In this document: positions 50,904 to 63,647 of the stretch, piece by piece
How positions within the stretch are numbered: position 1 is the first letter of the stretch
How the letters are laid out: each line of letters opens with the position of its first letter
DNA from: Mammaliicoccus vitulinus
GTDB lineage: Bacteria; Bacillota; Bacilli; Staphylococcales; Staphylococcaceae
NCBI RefSeq assembly: GCF_029024305.1
Contig: NZ_CP118974.1
Location: forward strand, 682,001-746,000
DNA: 64,000 nucleotides
Direction of reading: 5' to 3'
Program-made: the position numbers and the translations under genes
Notes under the pieces: generated by a model
Told to the model about the DNA's origin: nothing
The model's input: only the letters and a program-made list of their open reading frames with translations
Databases searched by the model: none

Positions 50904-52385
50904 TTATAATATTGGTGATAATAATCTAGCGATGCCTTCTTTTAATTTAATCCATGTACTTCTGTTTTCATATTTTTCAACAGTAAGTAAAGATGAATGC
51001 GTCATATCGTGTTCATATGCAAGTCGTGAATTTTTTGCGATTTCATGATCATAAATGAATGCATTCACTTCAAAGTTTAGTACAAAGCTTCTATTATCCA
51101 TATTCGCAGTACCAATGCTCACTACTTCATCGTCTATGGCCACCATTTTGGTGTGTATAAAGCCGTTTTCATAAATGTGAACATTTACGCCAGCTTTAAT
51201 TAATTCGCCTACGTTTGCGTATGTAGCCCAATATACGAAAGGATGATCAGGTTTATTAGGAATCATCACATTTACTTCTACACCGGATAAGGAAGCTATT
51301 TTAATGGCATCTAAAAATGACAAGTCAGGTATGAAATATGGCGTTTGAATATATATACGTTTTTTTGCTTCGGAAATCATTTTCAAATAACCGTATTTAA
51401 TCTGTTCCCATTCTTCATCAGGCCCACTTGAAGCAATCTGAATACCAACTTTTCCCCCGGATTCCACATCTGGAAAGTATCTAGATTCGTAGCGCATTTT
51501 ATCACGAGTCGATTGAGAGTTCCAATCCATCATAAATCTTAATTGCAATGCGTTAACAGAATCTCCTTCTAGTCTTAAATGCGTATCTCTCCAGTATCCA
51601 AACTTTTTATCTAGACCTAAGTACTCATCGCCCACATTAAATCCACCAACGTAGCCAATTTTTCCGTCTATCACAACAATTTTTCTATGGTTTCGGTTGT
51701 TCATTCTAAAGTTGATCAAAGGTAATTTTGATGGGAAGAAACTCGCTACTTCGCCACCTTGTTCTCTGAATTTCTTGAATGATGCTAAATTCAATTTACG
51801 AGAACCCATATCATCATATAACATTTTAACTTCTATACCTTGTTGTAATTTCTTTTCAAGTTCATTTAAGATTTTCTTGCCTAAGTTATCTTTTTTGAAA
51901 ATATAATATTGAATATGGACATATTCTTTAGCGTTTCGAATATCTTCAATCAGAGCATCAAATTTATCATGACCATCAGTAAACATTTCAACTTTGTTAT
52001 CTGTTGTTAAGAATGCTGAATTATTATATAAAAGCATATGAATAAGATGTTTGTAATTAGATATTTCAGGTTTATCAATTTCAAAATTATTTTCATCTAT
52101 TGCTTTAATTTGCTCATTAATAATATGTTCAAGACCAATTTTATCATTTTCATCTAAGTTAAAAATACTTTTTCTTTGAATCTGTCTTCCAAATAGTAGG
52201 TAAAGTATGAAGCCTAATATAGGAATAAATAATAGTACTAATAACCATGCCCAAATTGCACCAGCTTCTCTCGGTTCTAAAAAGATAATAATGAATCCAA
52301 ATACGACGTTTAAAACAAAAGCCGTAATAAGTAGCACTGATACTATGAGTGAAAAATCAAATGAAAAATATGATAAGTAGTTCAT
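50904..52385 (-). CDS. cls: Cardiolipin synthase
   Basis: Condenses two phosphatidylglycerol molecules to cardiolipin at the membrane. 493 residues: two N-terminal membrane helices (about 8-30 and 40-60), then two phospholipase-D HKD motifs, [16 protein letters not shown] near residue 232 and [20 protein letters not shown] near residue 412. GGAGG precedes the ATG. S. aureus has Cls1 and Cls2; which one this matches cannot be settled by eye. Confidence 0.95.
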   Translation of the reverse strand: MNYLSYFSFDFSLIVSVLLITAFVLNVVFGFIIIFLEPREAGAIWAWLLVLLFIPILGFILYLLFGRQIQRKSIFNLDENDKIGLEHIINEQIKAIDENNFEIDKPEISNYKHLIHMLLYNNSAFLTTDNKVEMFTDGHDKFDALIEDIRNAKEYVHIQYYIFKKDNLGKKILNELEKKLQQGIEVKMLYDDMGSRKLNLASFKKFREQGGEVASFFPSKLPLINFRMNNRNHRKIVVIDGKIGYVGGFNVGDEYLGLDKKFGYWRDTHLRLEGDSVNALQLRFMMDWNSQSTRDKMRYESRYFPDVESGGKVGIQIASSGPDEEWEQIKYGYLKMISEAKKRIYIQTPYFIPDLSFLDAIKIASLSGVEVNVMIPNKPDHPFVYWATYANVGELIKAGVNVHIYENGFIHTKMVAIDDEVVSIGTANMDNRSFVLNFEVNAFIYDHEIAKNSRLAYEHDMTHSSLLTVEKYENRSTWIKLKEGIARLLSPIL

Positions 52386-52534
52386 ATCAATGCCTCCGTT
52401 TCTTTATCTTTAAACTAGTATAATACATTTAAAATAAAATTGAAAAGGTTGTATTTGACCGTTATAACACATATGCATATAATTAAATGAAAAGGTATGA
52501 ACTTAAATCAAATAAATATATAGGAGTGTTTAAC

Positions 52535-52738
52535 ATGAAAGAACAAATTATAAACGTTGAAGGCATGTCATGTGCTCATTGTAAACAAGCAGTAGAAGAA
52601 TCAGTTGGACAATTAATCGGTGTGACTGAAGTAGTAGCAAGTCCAGATGATAACCAAGTTAGAGTAGTGTATCAGGATCCTGCTAGCATAGATAATATTG
52701 AAAATGCAATTTTTGATGCAGGTTATGAAGTCGTATAA
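52535..52738 (+). CDS. copZ: CopZ-like heavy-metal-associated (HMA) protein
   Basis: A 67-residue ferredoxin-like metallochaperone with the Cu(I)-binding GMSCAHC motif (Cys12 and Cys15). It matches CopZ, which delivers copper to the CopA ATPase, but no copA or csoR is next to it, so it is an orphan here. The ATG at 52535 follows GGAGTG and is chosen over an in-frame start at 52487. Confidence 0.9.
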   Translation: MKEQIINVEGMSCAHCKQAVEESVGQLIGVTEVVASPDDNQVRVVYQDPASIDNIENAIFDAGYEVV

Positions 52739-52875
52739 TCATTTTTATAATTATTATAAAAAATTAACAAATTAAACAAAAAAATAACAATATAGTCCGA
52801 ATGAACTATAGTCAAATATATTATTTTAGAGTAGAATGTAGTTAAGGTAATTAAATTGAATAAGAGGTGGTACCC

Positions 52876-53010
52876 ATGAAACAACCTAAATCAAAGGTAA
52901 AGAATGCGGTCAAACTTTTATCATCATTAGGTGTTAACATAACTGAAACTAAGTCACGAATAGAAATTATGCGTAGCTTACCTAACGTAGCTACAAATAA
53001 ACTAAAATAA
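52876..53010 (+). CDS. Conserved-looking 44-residue basic protein
   Basis: A short open frame with a good ribosome-binding site (AGAGGTGG, 8 bases before ATG) and its own terminator. The product starts MKQPKSKVKNAVKLL and ends LPNVATNKLK; it is lysine-rich and probably helical, with no signal or membrane segment. I do not recognise a family. Ribosome-binding site, terminator and clean isolation argue that it is real. Confidence 0.65.
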   Translation: MKQPKSKVKNAVKLLSSLGVNITETKSRIEIMRSLPNVATNKLK

Positions 53011-53024
53011 TATAATGATGAATT

Positions 53025-53059
53025 AAAAAACGCATCCTCAGTTGAGGGTGCGTTTTTTA
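53025..53059. terminator. Bidirectional terminator between the small ORF and rodA
   Basis: AAAAAACGCATCCTCA pairs with TGAGGGTGCGTTTTTT (one wobble) between convergent genes. Confidence 0.92.
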
Positions 53060-53063
53060 TGTT

Positions 53064-54272
53064 TTATTCTTTTTCGTTTTCTGTAATTTCTTTAGCTATC
53101 GTGAATTTATCTTTTTCGTGATAAGTAATAGATAGTAAGATTCCGACTCCAGCCATTAGAGACCATAACGCTGACCCACCATAACTTATAAATGGTAGAG
53201 GTATACCTGTTATTGGGAGTAGCTGTATTGTCATGCCGATATTTTGAACGACATGGAATAGCACAAATGACAAATATCCTATGATAAAAATCACATTAAA
53301 TGGATGGCTTGTAGTAGTAGCCAATTTTATTAAGTGAATAAATAATGCTAGGAATACGATGAGAACAACCATAGTTCCTATAAATCCTAATTCTTCACCA
53401 ATAACAGAAAATATAAAATCGGTATGGTTTTCAGGAATGTAAACTTCACCATTATTAAGTCCCTTACCAAATATTTGTCCGGATCCAATTGCTTTTAAAG
53501 ATTCAGTTAAATGATAGCCATCACCAGAGCTATATGCATATGGATCTAACCATGAATTGATACGTCCTAGTTGGTATGTCTTAATACCAGATATCTTTTC
53601 AATCACACTAGGTTTGAAAATCATGAGCAATATAATACTTGAACCGATTGCAAATAAACCAATGAAAACAGGGGCGAGTATTCTCCACGTAACACCTGAA
53701 ACAATCACGATACCAAGTATAATCGCAATGAGTACGAGTGTTGTACCTAAATCATTTTGAAGGAGAATTAATGCCATAGGAACTAATGACGTTAAACCAA
53801 TTTTCATAAGTAAGTTCAAGTCTCTTGATAAAGATTTATTATATGTAAACCGATTATGTTGATATACGACATTAGCAAGCGCCATTATTAAAATAATCTT
53901 CATAAATTCTGATGGTTGTAGACTTATAGGTCCAAGTCTATACCAACTTTTTGCACCATTTATGATAGGTGTGAAACTAGATTCTGGTAATATTAATAAC
54001 CCAACTAAAGATAAGTTACCAATTATGTAAATAAGCCATACATATTTCCTTAAAGTCTTAGGTGAAATAAACATTAAGACAATTGCTAAAAGAAATCCAA
54101 GTACATAGTATAAGATTTGTTTAAGTAGAAAGTTTGTTTCATATTGTCCGCCAGACATTGCAGAATTGATGATTAAACAACTTGTTCCGAATAATATAAG
54201 AATGATTGTAATTAATCGCCAATCAATTCTTTCTAGGAACGATTTATTTAATGTTCGAGTAGAAGTTTCCAT
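53064..54272 (-). CDS. rodA: SEDS-family peptidoglycan glycosyltransferase RodA
   Basis: Polymerises lipid II with a partner class B PBP. 402 residues with about ten membrane helices. Characteristic SEDS segments: GAKSWYRLGPISLQPSEFMKI near residue 105, QNDLGTTLVL, the large loop with YHLTESLKAIGSGQIFGKGL near residue 255, PENHTDFIFSVIGEELG, and GIPLPFISYGGSALW near the end. AAAGGAG precedes the ATG. Divergent from ddl. Confidence 0.94.
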   Translation of the reverse strand: METSTRTLNKSFLERIDWRLITIILILFGTSCLIINSAMSGGQYETNFLLKQILYYVLGFLLAIVLMFISPKTLRKYVWLIYIIGNLSLVGLLILPESSFTPIINGAKSWYRLGPISLQPSEFMKIILIMALANVVYQHNRFTYNKSLSRDLNLLMKIGLTSLVPMALILLQNDLGTTLVLIAIILGIVIVSGVTWRILAPVFIGLFAIGSSIILLMIFKPSVIEKISGIKTYQLGRINSWLDPYAYSSGDGYHLTESLKAIGSGQIFGKGLNNGEVYIPENHTDFIFSVIGEELGFIGTMVVLIVFLALFIHLIKLATTTSHPFNVIFIIGYLSFVLFHVVQNIGMTIQLLPITGIPLPFISYGGSALWSLMAGVGILLSITYHEKDKFTIAKEITENEKE

Positions 54273-54425
54273 TAAAAGACTCCTTTAATTAACGCTGAAT
54301 TTCATAATTATCATTATAACTTGATTGTACATAAAGTGGTACAATTTTGCTATTCTCAGAATGCTTATTTTTAAAATAGTAATGTTGATAGGTGCATCGA
54401 AGGAGCAAAACGTGATAAAATGTAG

Positions 54426-55526
<1,101 letters not shown>

Positions 55527-55537
55527 GGGTAATCATA

Positions 55538-56887
55538 ATGAATATTAAATTACGTAAAATAAAAGAATGGATTAATTGTGACATTCAGGAAGAATATCTA
55601 GATCATGTAGTACAAGGAACTTGTATTGACTCTAGAAAAATTGAACAATCAAATTTGTTCATTCCTTTTAAAGGCGAGAATGTTGATGGCCACCGATTTG
55701 TAAATCAAACGTTAGAAAATGGTGCAGGTGCTTCGTTTTGGCAAAAAGATATACCTAATCCACCTAAAGGGCCGATTATATTTGTAGATAATACACTTGA
55801 AGCATTGCAAGAATTAGCCAAGTCTTATTTAAAATACGTTAATCCTAAAGTGGTGGCCATTACTGGTTCAAATGGTAAAACGACGACTAAAGATATGGTT
55901 GAATGTGTACTTCGCGAATCTTTCAAAGTGAAAAAAACGCAAGGTAATTACAATAATGAAATCGGTTGTCCACTTACGATATTGGATTTAGATGAAGATA
56001 CTGAGGTATCCATCTTAGAAATGGGTATGAGCGGTTTTGGAGAAATTAGAGAATTAACACTTTTAGCTGAACCTGATATCGCAATTATTACTAATATTGG
56101 CGAGTCGCACATGCAAGATCTCGGTTCAAGAGAAGGTATTGCGAAAGCTAAATTTGAAATAACAGAAGGACTTAATGATGATGGTTTATTTATTTATGAT
56201 GGGGATGAGCCGCTGCTCAAATCCCTAGAATCTTCAATAAATAACGCTAAAGTTTCTGTTGGCATAAACGATGATAATGATGTGATGATCAAAACGAATC
56301 AATCGTCTAGTAACGGCATTAATTTTCAGTTGAATAATAGCAATATTATTTACCATTTGAATATTTTAGGTGAGCATAATGTTAAAAATGCTACATATGC
56401 GATACAAGTTGCAAAACAATTCGGCGTGACAGAAGACGTTATTCAAAGTACGTTAGATAATTTAGTATTAACTGATATGAGAATGCAACGTATTGAAACA
56501 AATCAATATGGGTTACTCATTAATGATGCATATAATGCTAGTCCAACAAGTATGAAAGCAGCAATTGATACGCTTCACATCATGGAGCAAGATGACAAGA
56601 CATTGGTATTAGCAGATGTTTTAGAATTAGGTGACATGAGTAAAGACATGCATCGACAAGTTGGATATTACTTAGAAGATAAGCATATTCAAACATTGAT
56701 TACATTTGGTGATGAAGCGGCTCATATATCAAAGATTGCTAGCGCATATATTAAAAACGTATATCATTTTGAATCTAAAGAAGAAATAGCAGACTATTTA
56801 AAAACGAATTTGAATGATGATTCTGTAACTTTATTTAAAGGATCAAGGGGAATGTCACTCGAAACGATTATTAATTCATTAATATGA
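55538..56887 (+). CDS. murF: UDP-MurNAc-tripeptide D-Ala-D-Ala ligase
   Basis: Adds D-Ala-D-Ala to UDP-MurNAc-tripeptide, completing the cytoplasmic stem peptide. 449 residues in three domains: DSRKIEQSNLFIPFKGENVDGH, ATP loop AITGSNGKTTTKDMV near residue 108, and ILEMGMSGFGEIRELT; C-terminal NDAYNASPTSMKAA. Stop overlaps the next gene by 4 bases. Confidence 0.97.
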   Translation: MNIKLRKIKEWINCDIQEEYLDHVVQGTCIDSRKIEQSNLFIPFKGENVDGHRFVNQTLENGAGASFWQKDIPNPPKGPIIFVDNTLEALQELAKSYLKYVNPKVVAITGSNGKTTTKDMVECVLRESFKVKKTQGNYNNEIGCPLTILDLDEDTEVSILEMGMSGFGEIRELTLLAEPDIAIITNIGESHMQDLGSREGIAKAKFEITEGLNDDGLFIYDGDEPLLKSLESSINNAKVSVGINDDNDVMIKTNQSSSNGINFQLNNSNIIYHLNILGEHNVKNATYAIQVAKQFGVTEDVIQSTLDNLVLTDMRMQRIETNQYGLLINDAYNASPTSMKAAIDTLHIMEQDDKTLVLADVLELGDMSKDMHRQVGYYLEDKHIQTLITFGDEAAHISKIASAYIKNVYHFESKEEIADYLKTNLNDDSVTLFKGSRGMSLETIINSLI

Positions 56888-57564
56888 AAATAGGCATTTT
56901 ATTTTTGCATGGGTACACTGGTGGAAGATATGAATTACTTCCTTTGATCGAATATTTAAGTAGTCGCTATGATTTTGTTCTTGAAGCGCCAGAATATCCT
57001 GGACATGGTATCAATTTATTAATAAAAGATACAAATGAACATATGTGGTATGAAAGAGCGCAACAGTCATATGAAATACTTAGAGAAAAATCGGATGTCG
57101 TTATTGTTATTGGTTTTTCAATGGGAGGGGTTATTGCTGGTCTACTAGCTAAAATTGAGCAGCCAGATAAATTAATTTTAATCGCTCCAGCCTATGAAAA
57201 TATTAATATTCAACATTTTGTTAAATCGCCATATCGTTTTATCAATAATATGCGACACGCCGATTTAAAAATATTAGAATTTATGTTGTTAAGAACAGTT
57301 AAAATAAATTACAAATCTTTTTTAGCATTTAAAAACTTACAACAAAGTGCATTATATGTACCTGAACAAATTGATGCTAAAACATTAATAATACACGGTA
57401 CGATTGATGGCCTTGTTCCAATTGATAAATCTCGAGAACTTGTAAAAAGAATGAAGAATGCTCGTTTAGTCGAAATTGATAGAGGACCACATGAAATTTG
57501 CCTGTCAAAAGTAAATAATAAGGTTTTTTATGAAGTTGAAAAATTTATATTTAAAAATAAATAA
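56884..57564 (+). CDS. Alpha/beta hydrolase (carboxylesterase-like)
   Basis: A 226-residue serine hydrolase: oxyanion segment FLHGYTGGRYE near residue 7, nucleophile in IGFSMGGV (about residue 79), acid aspartate in IIHGTIDGLVP near residue 172, and histidine in DRGPHEICL near residue 201. Substrate unknown. The start overlaps the murF stop (ATGA), so it is translationally coupled to cell-wall precursor genes. Confidence 0.88.
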   Translation: MKIGILFLHGYTGGRYELLPLIEYLSSRYDFVLEAPEYPGHGINLLIKDTNEHMWYERAQQSYEILREKSDVVIVIGFSMGGVIAGLLAKIEQPDKLILIAPAYENINIQHFVKSPYRFINNMRHADLKILEFMLLRTVKINYKSFLAFKNLQQSALYVPEQIDAKTLIIHGTIDGLVPIDKSRELVKRMKNARLVEIDRGPHEICLSKVNNKVFYEVEKFIFKNK

Positions 57565-57570
57565 TGATGT

Positions 57571-57607
57571 AAAACTGTACTAAATCCCTTTTTAGTGCAG
57601 TTTTTTC
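57571..57607 (+). terminator. ddl-murF-hydrolase operon terminator
   Basis: AAAACTGTACTAAA pairs with TTTAGTGCAGTTTT (one wobble) with a following T-run. Confidence 0.88.
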
Positions 57608-57715
57608 ATGTTTCAATCTATGAAAACAAAATGTAAACGACAGTTTAATCCGATTGCGCTATTGGTAAAAGGGTGGTAGTATATAGAAGTTGAATAAAAA
57701 CAAGAGAAGAATTAA

Positions 57716-59281
<1,566 letters not shown>

Positions 59282-59288
59282 AATCATG

Positions 59289-59329
59289 AAAGTGTGTGTA
59301 ATCTCTAAGGTTACACACACTTTTTTTGT
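59289..59329 (+). terminator. cshA terminator
   Basis: AAAGTGTGTGTAA pairs with TTACACACACTTT around a 9-base loop, with a T-run. Confidence 0.92.
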
Positions 59330-59366
59330 GATATAATACACTTAAATTGTTTAATAAGGAGATTAT

Positions 59367-59846
59367 ATGTATAAACAAGTACTCGATAATAAAATGTCAA
59401 AGCAGTCTATAAAATACGAGTATATTCATCATATTTTAAATGTCATAGTTATCCTAATATTGTTTAGTGTATTTGTATTTTTATGGTACAAATTTGAATG
59501 GTGGACGTATCTTATTTATTTAATTTTACCAATAGCCATCGTTATTATTTTGGCAGGATTTATTAATCCTATTATTAGATTAAGAAGAACCTCATTTGAA
59601 ATAGGCGAACAATATATAGAAGTTCAGAAAGGTTTATATTATCAAAAAAGGTTAGTACAACCATATAATAGAGTCCAGTTTGTAAAAGTGAAGCATGGAC
59701 CCATTTCGAGAATGTTAAATATATACTTTGTTGTTGTTGTAACGGCTGGTAGTTCTCAAATATTACCCATGGTTGACCGAAATATTGCTGAACAAACGAG
59801 ATTAAATATCATGTCAAAAGTTAAAGAGGTGACAGATGATGTTTAA
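59367..59846 (+). CDS. PH-domain membrane protein (YdbS-like), first of three
   Basis: A 159-residue protein with two membrane helices (about residues 27-46 and 50-70) followed by a bacterial PH domain (bPH2), with FEIGEQYIEVQKGLYYQKRLVQPYNRVQFVKV as core strands. Matches YdbS, encoded with YdbT before acpS in Bacillus, where the pair has been linked to resistance to a cyclic bacteriocin. The 3' end overlaps the next gene. Confidence 0.85.
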   Translation: MYKQVLDNKMSKQSIKYEYIHHILNVIVILILFSVFVFLWYKFEWWTYLIYLILPIAIVIILAGFINPIIRLRRTSFEIGEQYIEVQKGLYYQKRLVQPYNRVQFVKVKHGPISRMLNIYFVVVVTAGSSQILPMVDRNIAEQTRLNIMSKVKEVTDDV

Positions 59847-61347
59847 TCCTCAAAAATTACATCCAATTTCATACGTAAGTGGTTTTTTAAGAAGTTTAAA
59901 AGAAAATGTATTTCCATTAATTTTTGCAGTATTTATCGTTATGACACGTGGTCTCGACAATATAGGTGACCTTATCTTTCCAGTCGCTATTTTATCTATT
60001 TCTTTAATTAGTAGTGTGTTTAAAGCAATCAAAATTTATAAAACGCGTTATTGGATTGAAAATGATCAATTGATTATGACTTGGGGTGTCTTTTCTAAAA
60101 ATAGAAAAGAGCTAAACATTGAAAGAATTCAATCTGTGGATACTTCACAAAATATTGCGCACCAATTATTAGGTGGTGTTAATTTAAGTGTAAAAACACC
60201 TAGTGACGGGATAGAATTAGATACAATTACAAAAAAACAAAGTGATGAATTATCTAAATATATTAAAGAAAGAAAGCATAAACTCAAAAACAAAGAAGCA
60301 GTTGAAGTTGAACCTTCAGAAAATGAAAGTGAGCAAAATGAAAGTAATCTAGCTGAGTATAAACCGAAAGAAGATGTCGTTTTCTTTCAGCTATCGGTTA
60401 AAGACTTATTAAAAATGAGTTTTACAAGCGGTGGTATTTTCATTGTCTTTGCTGCCTTAGGTTCATTACTAGGATTTCTAAGTCAAGTTATAGATGTTGA
60501 AGATTATATTAGCCCATTACTTAATCAAATCGTAAATTTAACATTTGTTATTATTTCATTTGTCATTTTATTTATTTTTATCAGCTACATTATAGGGTCG
60601 CTTATCGTGTTCATTAGAAACTATAAATATCAATTAACGTTTGATGGTGAATTACTTACTGTTAAATATGGTTTATTAACTGTGCAAAAAAGAACTGTTC
60701 CGATCAGAAGAATTCAAGCTTTAAAAGAAGAAGAATCACTATTTAGACGTGCAATTGGTTATACGAAAATTTCTGCAATTATTACGACAGATGGGCATTT
60801 TGATAGTAATGAAGAAACAGATATAGGGAATGTTACAATACTTCCATTTACGAAAAAGAAAGAAGCTTATAAATTACTAGAAGAAATCATTCCACAATTT
60901 CAATTTAATTCTGTTGATAAAGGACTACCAATTCAAGGAATACGCAGAAGAATATTTATACCAACGTTAATATTATTGATAGCAGTCGTGCCTATCCATA
61001 TATATTTATGGTCATATACATGGATAATTGGACTCGTGATATTTTTAATTATGCTACTTTTTGCAACTGTTATTACTTTGAAGTCAGGTTTCAAAGTTTA
61101 TGATGATTCGATTGTGTTATTGAATGCATCACCATTTGAATATTCAACCATTTGGGCGAAAAGAGATAAGATTTTAACGTTCGAATTACATGAAAATCCT
61201 ATTATCATAAGAAAAGATATAGCTCATTTCAATATTCATTTAGCTTATGGAAATAGCATGATTTCAAGAGGGATGAGATTTATTCATAAAAAAGATGCGT
61301 TAAATATTTACAATTGGTATAAAGGAGGTAGAGACGATGCTTCCTAG
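59839..61347 (+). CDS. PH-domain membrane protein (YdbT-like), second of three
   Basis: A 502-residue protein with repeated units of a membrane helix pair plus PH-like domain: helices near residues 25-50, 195-215, 235-262, 375-410; PH cores RYWIENDQLIMTWGVFSKNRKELNIERIQSVD (about 72) and YQLTFDGELLTVKYGLLTVQKRTVPIRRIQAL (about 270). A charged Glu-rich linker lies at about 155-175. The ATG at 59839 fits the spacing of AGAGGTG better than the ATG at 59836. Function unknown beyond the YdbT comparison. Confidence 0.85.
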   Translation: MFNPQKLHPISYVSGFLRSLKENVFPLIFAVFIVMTRGLDNIGDLIFPVAILSISLISSVFKAIKIYKTRYWIENDQLIMTWGVFSKNRKELNIERIQSVDTSQNIAHQLLGGVNLSVKTPSDGIELDTITKKQSDELSKYIKERKHKLKNKEAVEVEPSENESEQNESNLAEYKPKEDVVFFQLSVKDLLKMSFTSGGIFIVFAALGSLLGFLSQVIDVEDYISPLLNQIVNLTFVIISFVILFIFISYIIGSLIVFIRNYKYQLTFDGELLTVKYGLLTVQKRTVPIRRIQALKEEESLFRRAIGYTKISAIITTDGHFDSNEETDIGNVTILPFTKKKEAYKLLEEIIPQFQFNSVDKGLPIQGIRRRIFIPTLILLIAVVPIHIYLWSYTWIIGLVIFLIMLLFATVITLKSGFKVYDDSIVLLNASPFEYSTIWAKRDKILTFELHENPIIIRKDIAHFNIHLAYGNSMISRGMRFIHKKDALNIYNWYKGGRDDAS

Positions 61348-61819
61348 ATATAGAATGGATAAAAAAGGAATGACCGTAGAAAGAATCGGTTCTTTAATTA
61401 CAATTTCAATTTTTACATTGATATTTATTATATTGTTAGTAGTGTTTGAAATTTGGTTGAAGGATGTTTCTAAATGGTTTTTAAGTATTCCATTAGCACT
61501 CATTGTATTTACATGTATATATGGCATGATTATTCAACCTTATTACATGTATCGAAACTTTCGTTATGAAATTCATGATGATGAAATTAATATTAAATCT
61601 GGAATTTTTATGATTAGAGAAACAACGATACCAATGGGAAGAATTCAAAATGTCGACTTATATGAAGGTTTCATTATGAGAAAGTATCATTTAGCTAATA
61701 TCACGTTATCTACAGCTGGTGGTAATGAAACGATACAGTATTTAAATAAAGATAAAGCGAATGATTTAAAACACGCAATACAAAATAGAATTGAAAATGA
61801 CTTTAATCAACATAAATGA
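61337..61819 (+). CDS. PH-domain membrane protein, third of three
   Basis: A 160-residue protein with the same plan as the first of the three: two membrane helices (about 20-42 and 50-68), then PH strands YEIHDDEINIKSGIFMIRETTIPMGRIQNVDL. It is a paralogue of the gene at 59367, and overlaps the YdbT-like gene by 11 bp, so the three form one translationally coupled unit leading to acpS. Confidence 0.85.
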   Translation: MLPRYRMDKKGMTVERIGSLITISIFTLIFIILLVVFEIWLKDVSKWFLSIPLALIVFTCIYGMIIQPYYMYRNFRYEIHDDEINIKSGIFMIRETTIPMGRIQNVDLYEGFIMRKYHLANITLSTAGGNETIQYLNKDKANDLKHAIQNRIENDFNQHK

Positions 61820-61830
61820 AGGTGTAAAAT

Positions 61831-62199
61831 ATGATTCATGGTATTGGAATTGATTTAGTTGAAATAGATCGTATCCGAGATTGGTATGTCAAAAGACCAA
61901 CAATGGTTAACAAAATTTTAACAGATGATGAACTGAAAATTTTTAATAACATAAATTTAGAAGATAGAAAAGTTGAATTTGTAGCAGGACGTTTTGCAGT
62001 TAAGGAAGCCTTTAGTAAAGCGATGGGTTCGGGCATTGGAAAAAAATATGGATTTCATTCTATTAATTGTTTACCTGATGAAAATGGCAAACCTGAAATA
62101 GCGTGTGACGGTTTTCATGTGCATGCTTCTATTACACATACAAAACATTATGCAGAAGCTATTGTTATGATAGAAACAGAAGATATTAAGCAAGAATAA
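61831..62199 (+). CDS. acpS: Holo-ACP synthase
   Basis: Transfers 4'-phosphopantetheine from CoA to apo-ACP. 122 residues; GIGIDLVEIDRI at residue 3 with the magnesium-binding Asp, and FVAGRFAVKEAFSKAMGSGIG near residue 50 with the second metal-site Glu; SITHTKHYAEAIV near the end. AAGGTG precedes the ATG. It lies 11 bp after the PH cluster. Confidence 0.97.
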   Translation: MIHGIGIDLVEIDRIRDWYVKRPTMVNKILTDDELKIFNNINLEDRKVEFVAGRFAVKEAFSKAMGSGIGKKYGFHSINCLPDENGKPEIACDGFHVHASITHTKHYAEAIVMIETEDIKQE

Positions 62200-62246
62200 T
62201 ATCTATATGATAAAATACAAATATTATAAGAGGAGGTGCCTTGCTG

Positions 62247-63395
62247 TTGTCCGAAAAATATTATAGGCCAACTTATATCAATGTTGATTTAAAGGCAATA
62301 TTAGAGAATTATCAAGCTGTAGGTAGGCTACATCCAAACAAGAAAATTATGGCCGTTGTTAAAGCGAATGGTTATGGGCTAGGTAGCGTGCAGATTGCAT
62401 CTTATTTAATGAATGAAGGCGTTGACTTCTTTGCGGTTGCTACTCTAGATGAAGCAATTGAGTTAAGAATGCACGGCATAAAAGCTAAAATATTAGTGTT
62501 AGGCGTTATTAACACGAAAGATATTAATAAAGCAGTTCAACATAGAGTTGCACTGACCATCCCATCTGAAAAATGGTTAGACGAAGCAATCGAATCACTT
62601 GATGACGATACTGACAAACCGTTATGGATGCATGTAAAAATAGATACTGGTATGGGTAGAATTGGTTTGAGAGACATTAAAAGTTATCAAACTGTTGTTA
62701 ATAAAATAGAACAACAAGATCGTTTAATATTTGAAGGTGTGTATACGCACTTTGCTTCAGCAGATGAGCCAAATGATTTTTCTGAAAATCAATATGACTT
62801 ATTTGAAGAGTTTGTACAATCTTCAGAAACGCCTGAGTATATTCACTCACAAAATTCAGCTGGTGCACTTAGATACAATGCCTCAATTTGTACTGCGATA
62901 AGATTTGGAATATCTTTATATGGGTATTACCCTTCAAAATATATTCAAGAAATTTCGAATTTAAAATTGAAACCAGCAGCCCAATTAGTAACTGAAATTG
63001 TTCAAACTAAGTATTTAGAACCAGGAGACACGGTAAGTTATGGTACTACTTATACAGCTGATGAGCGTATTAAAGTAGCTACACTCCCTATAGGGTACGC
63101 AGATGGATACTTAAGAAAAATGCAAAATACTTTAGTTAATGTAAATGGTATTAACTGTCTTGTTATTGGAAGAGTTTGCATGGATCAAACAATGATTAAA
63201 GTACCTGATGATATTGAAACAGGTGATAAAGTGATTTTAATGGATAATCACGTTGATTCTGAACAATCAGCTGAAAAGATTGCAAATGCTTTAGATACAA
63301 TTAATTATGAAGTACTTTGTAACTTAAAAAAGAGGTTACCCCGTATTTATCACGATGGTGAAAATAAGGAAGTTACAAACGAATTGTTAAAATAG
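62247..63395 (+). CDS. alr: Alanine racemase
   Basis: Makes D-alanine for peptidoglycan and teichoic acid. 382 residues, PLP type III fold: PLP-lysine in [13 protein letters not shown] near residue 37, [12 protein letters not shown] near residue 130, the catalytic tyrosine in [11 protein letters not shown] near residue 264, and [12 protein letters not shown]. The start is TTG at 62247, 10 bases after AGGAGGTG, giving MSEKYYR as in S. aureus MSDKYYR; TTG at 62241 is too close to the ribosome-binding site. Confidence 0.96.
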   Translation: MSEKYYRPTYINVDLKAILENYQAVGRLHPNKKIMAVVKANGYGLGSVQIASYLMNEGVDFFAVATLDEAIELRMHGIKAKILVLGVINTKDINKAVQHRVALTIPSEKWLDEAIESLDDDTDKPLWMHVKIDTGMGRIGLRDIKSYQTVVNKIEQQDRLIFEGVYTHFASADEPNDFSENQYDLFEEFVQSSETPEYIHSQNSAGALRYNASICTAIRFGISLYGYYPSKYIQEISNLKLKPAAQLVTEIVQTKYLEPGDTVSYGTTYTADERIKVATLPIGYADGYLRKMQNTLVNVNGINCLVIGRVCMDQTMIKVPDDIETGDKVILMDNHVDSEQSAEKIANALDTINYEVLCNLKKRLPRIYHDGENKEVTNELLK

Positions 63396-63479
63396 CATAG
63401 TCAAACAGAGTTACATTTGTTATGATATTAATAACTTAATGAACATAATTTACACTTAATTTATCTGGAGGTATTTGTT

Positions 63480-63647
63480 ATGACATCTTTAACACAAAAT
63501 CGTACTCAAAGTATAGAACAAACACTGAAAGAAGGATATCGTTCTATGGCTGATTTAAATCTCTCCCTTGCATCTGAAGCATACTATAGTGAATGTGAAG
63601 CTTGTGATTCTAATGAATCGCACTTAGCATCGCAACAAGGTGAATAG
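63480..63647 (+). CDS. mazE: Antitoxin MazE
   Basis: A 55-residue antitoxin starting [20 protein letters not shown] and containing [20 protein letters not shown], close to S. aureus MazE by memory. It neutralises MazF, which is encoded immediately after its TAG with no gap. GGAGG precedes the ATG. Staphylococcal mazEF precedes the sigB operon. Confidence 0.93.
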   Translation: MTSLTQNRTQSIEQTLKEGYRSMADLNLSLASEAYYSECEACDSNESHLASQQGE

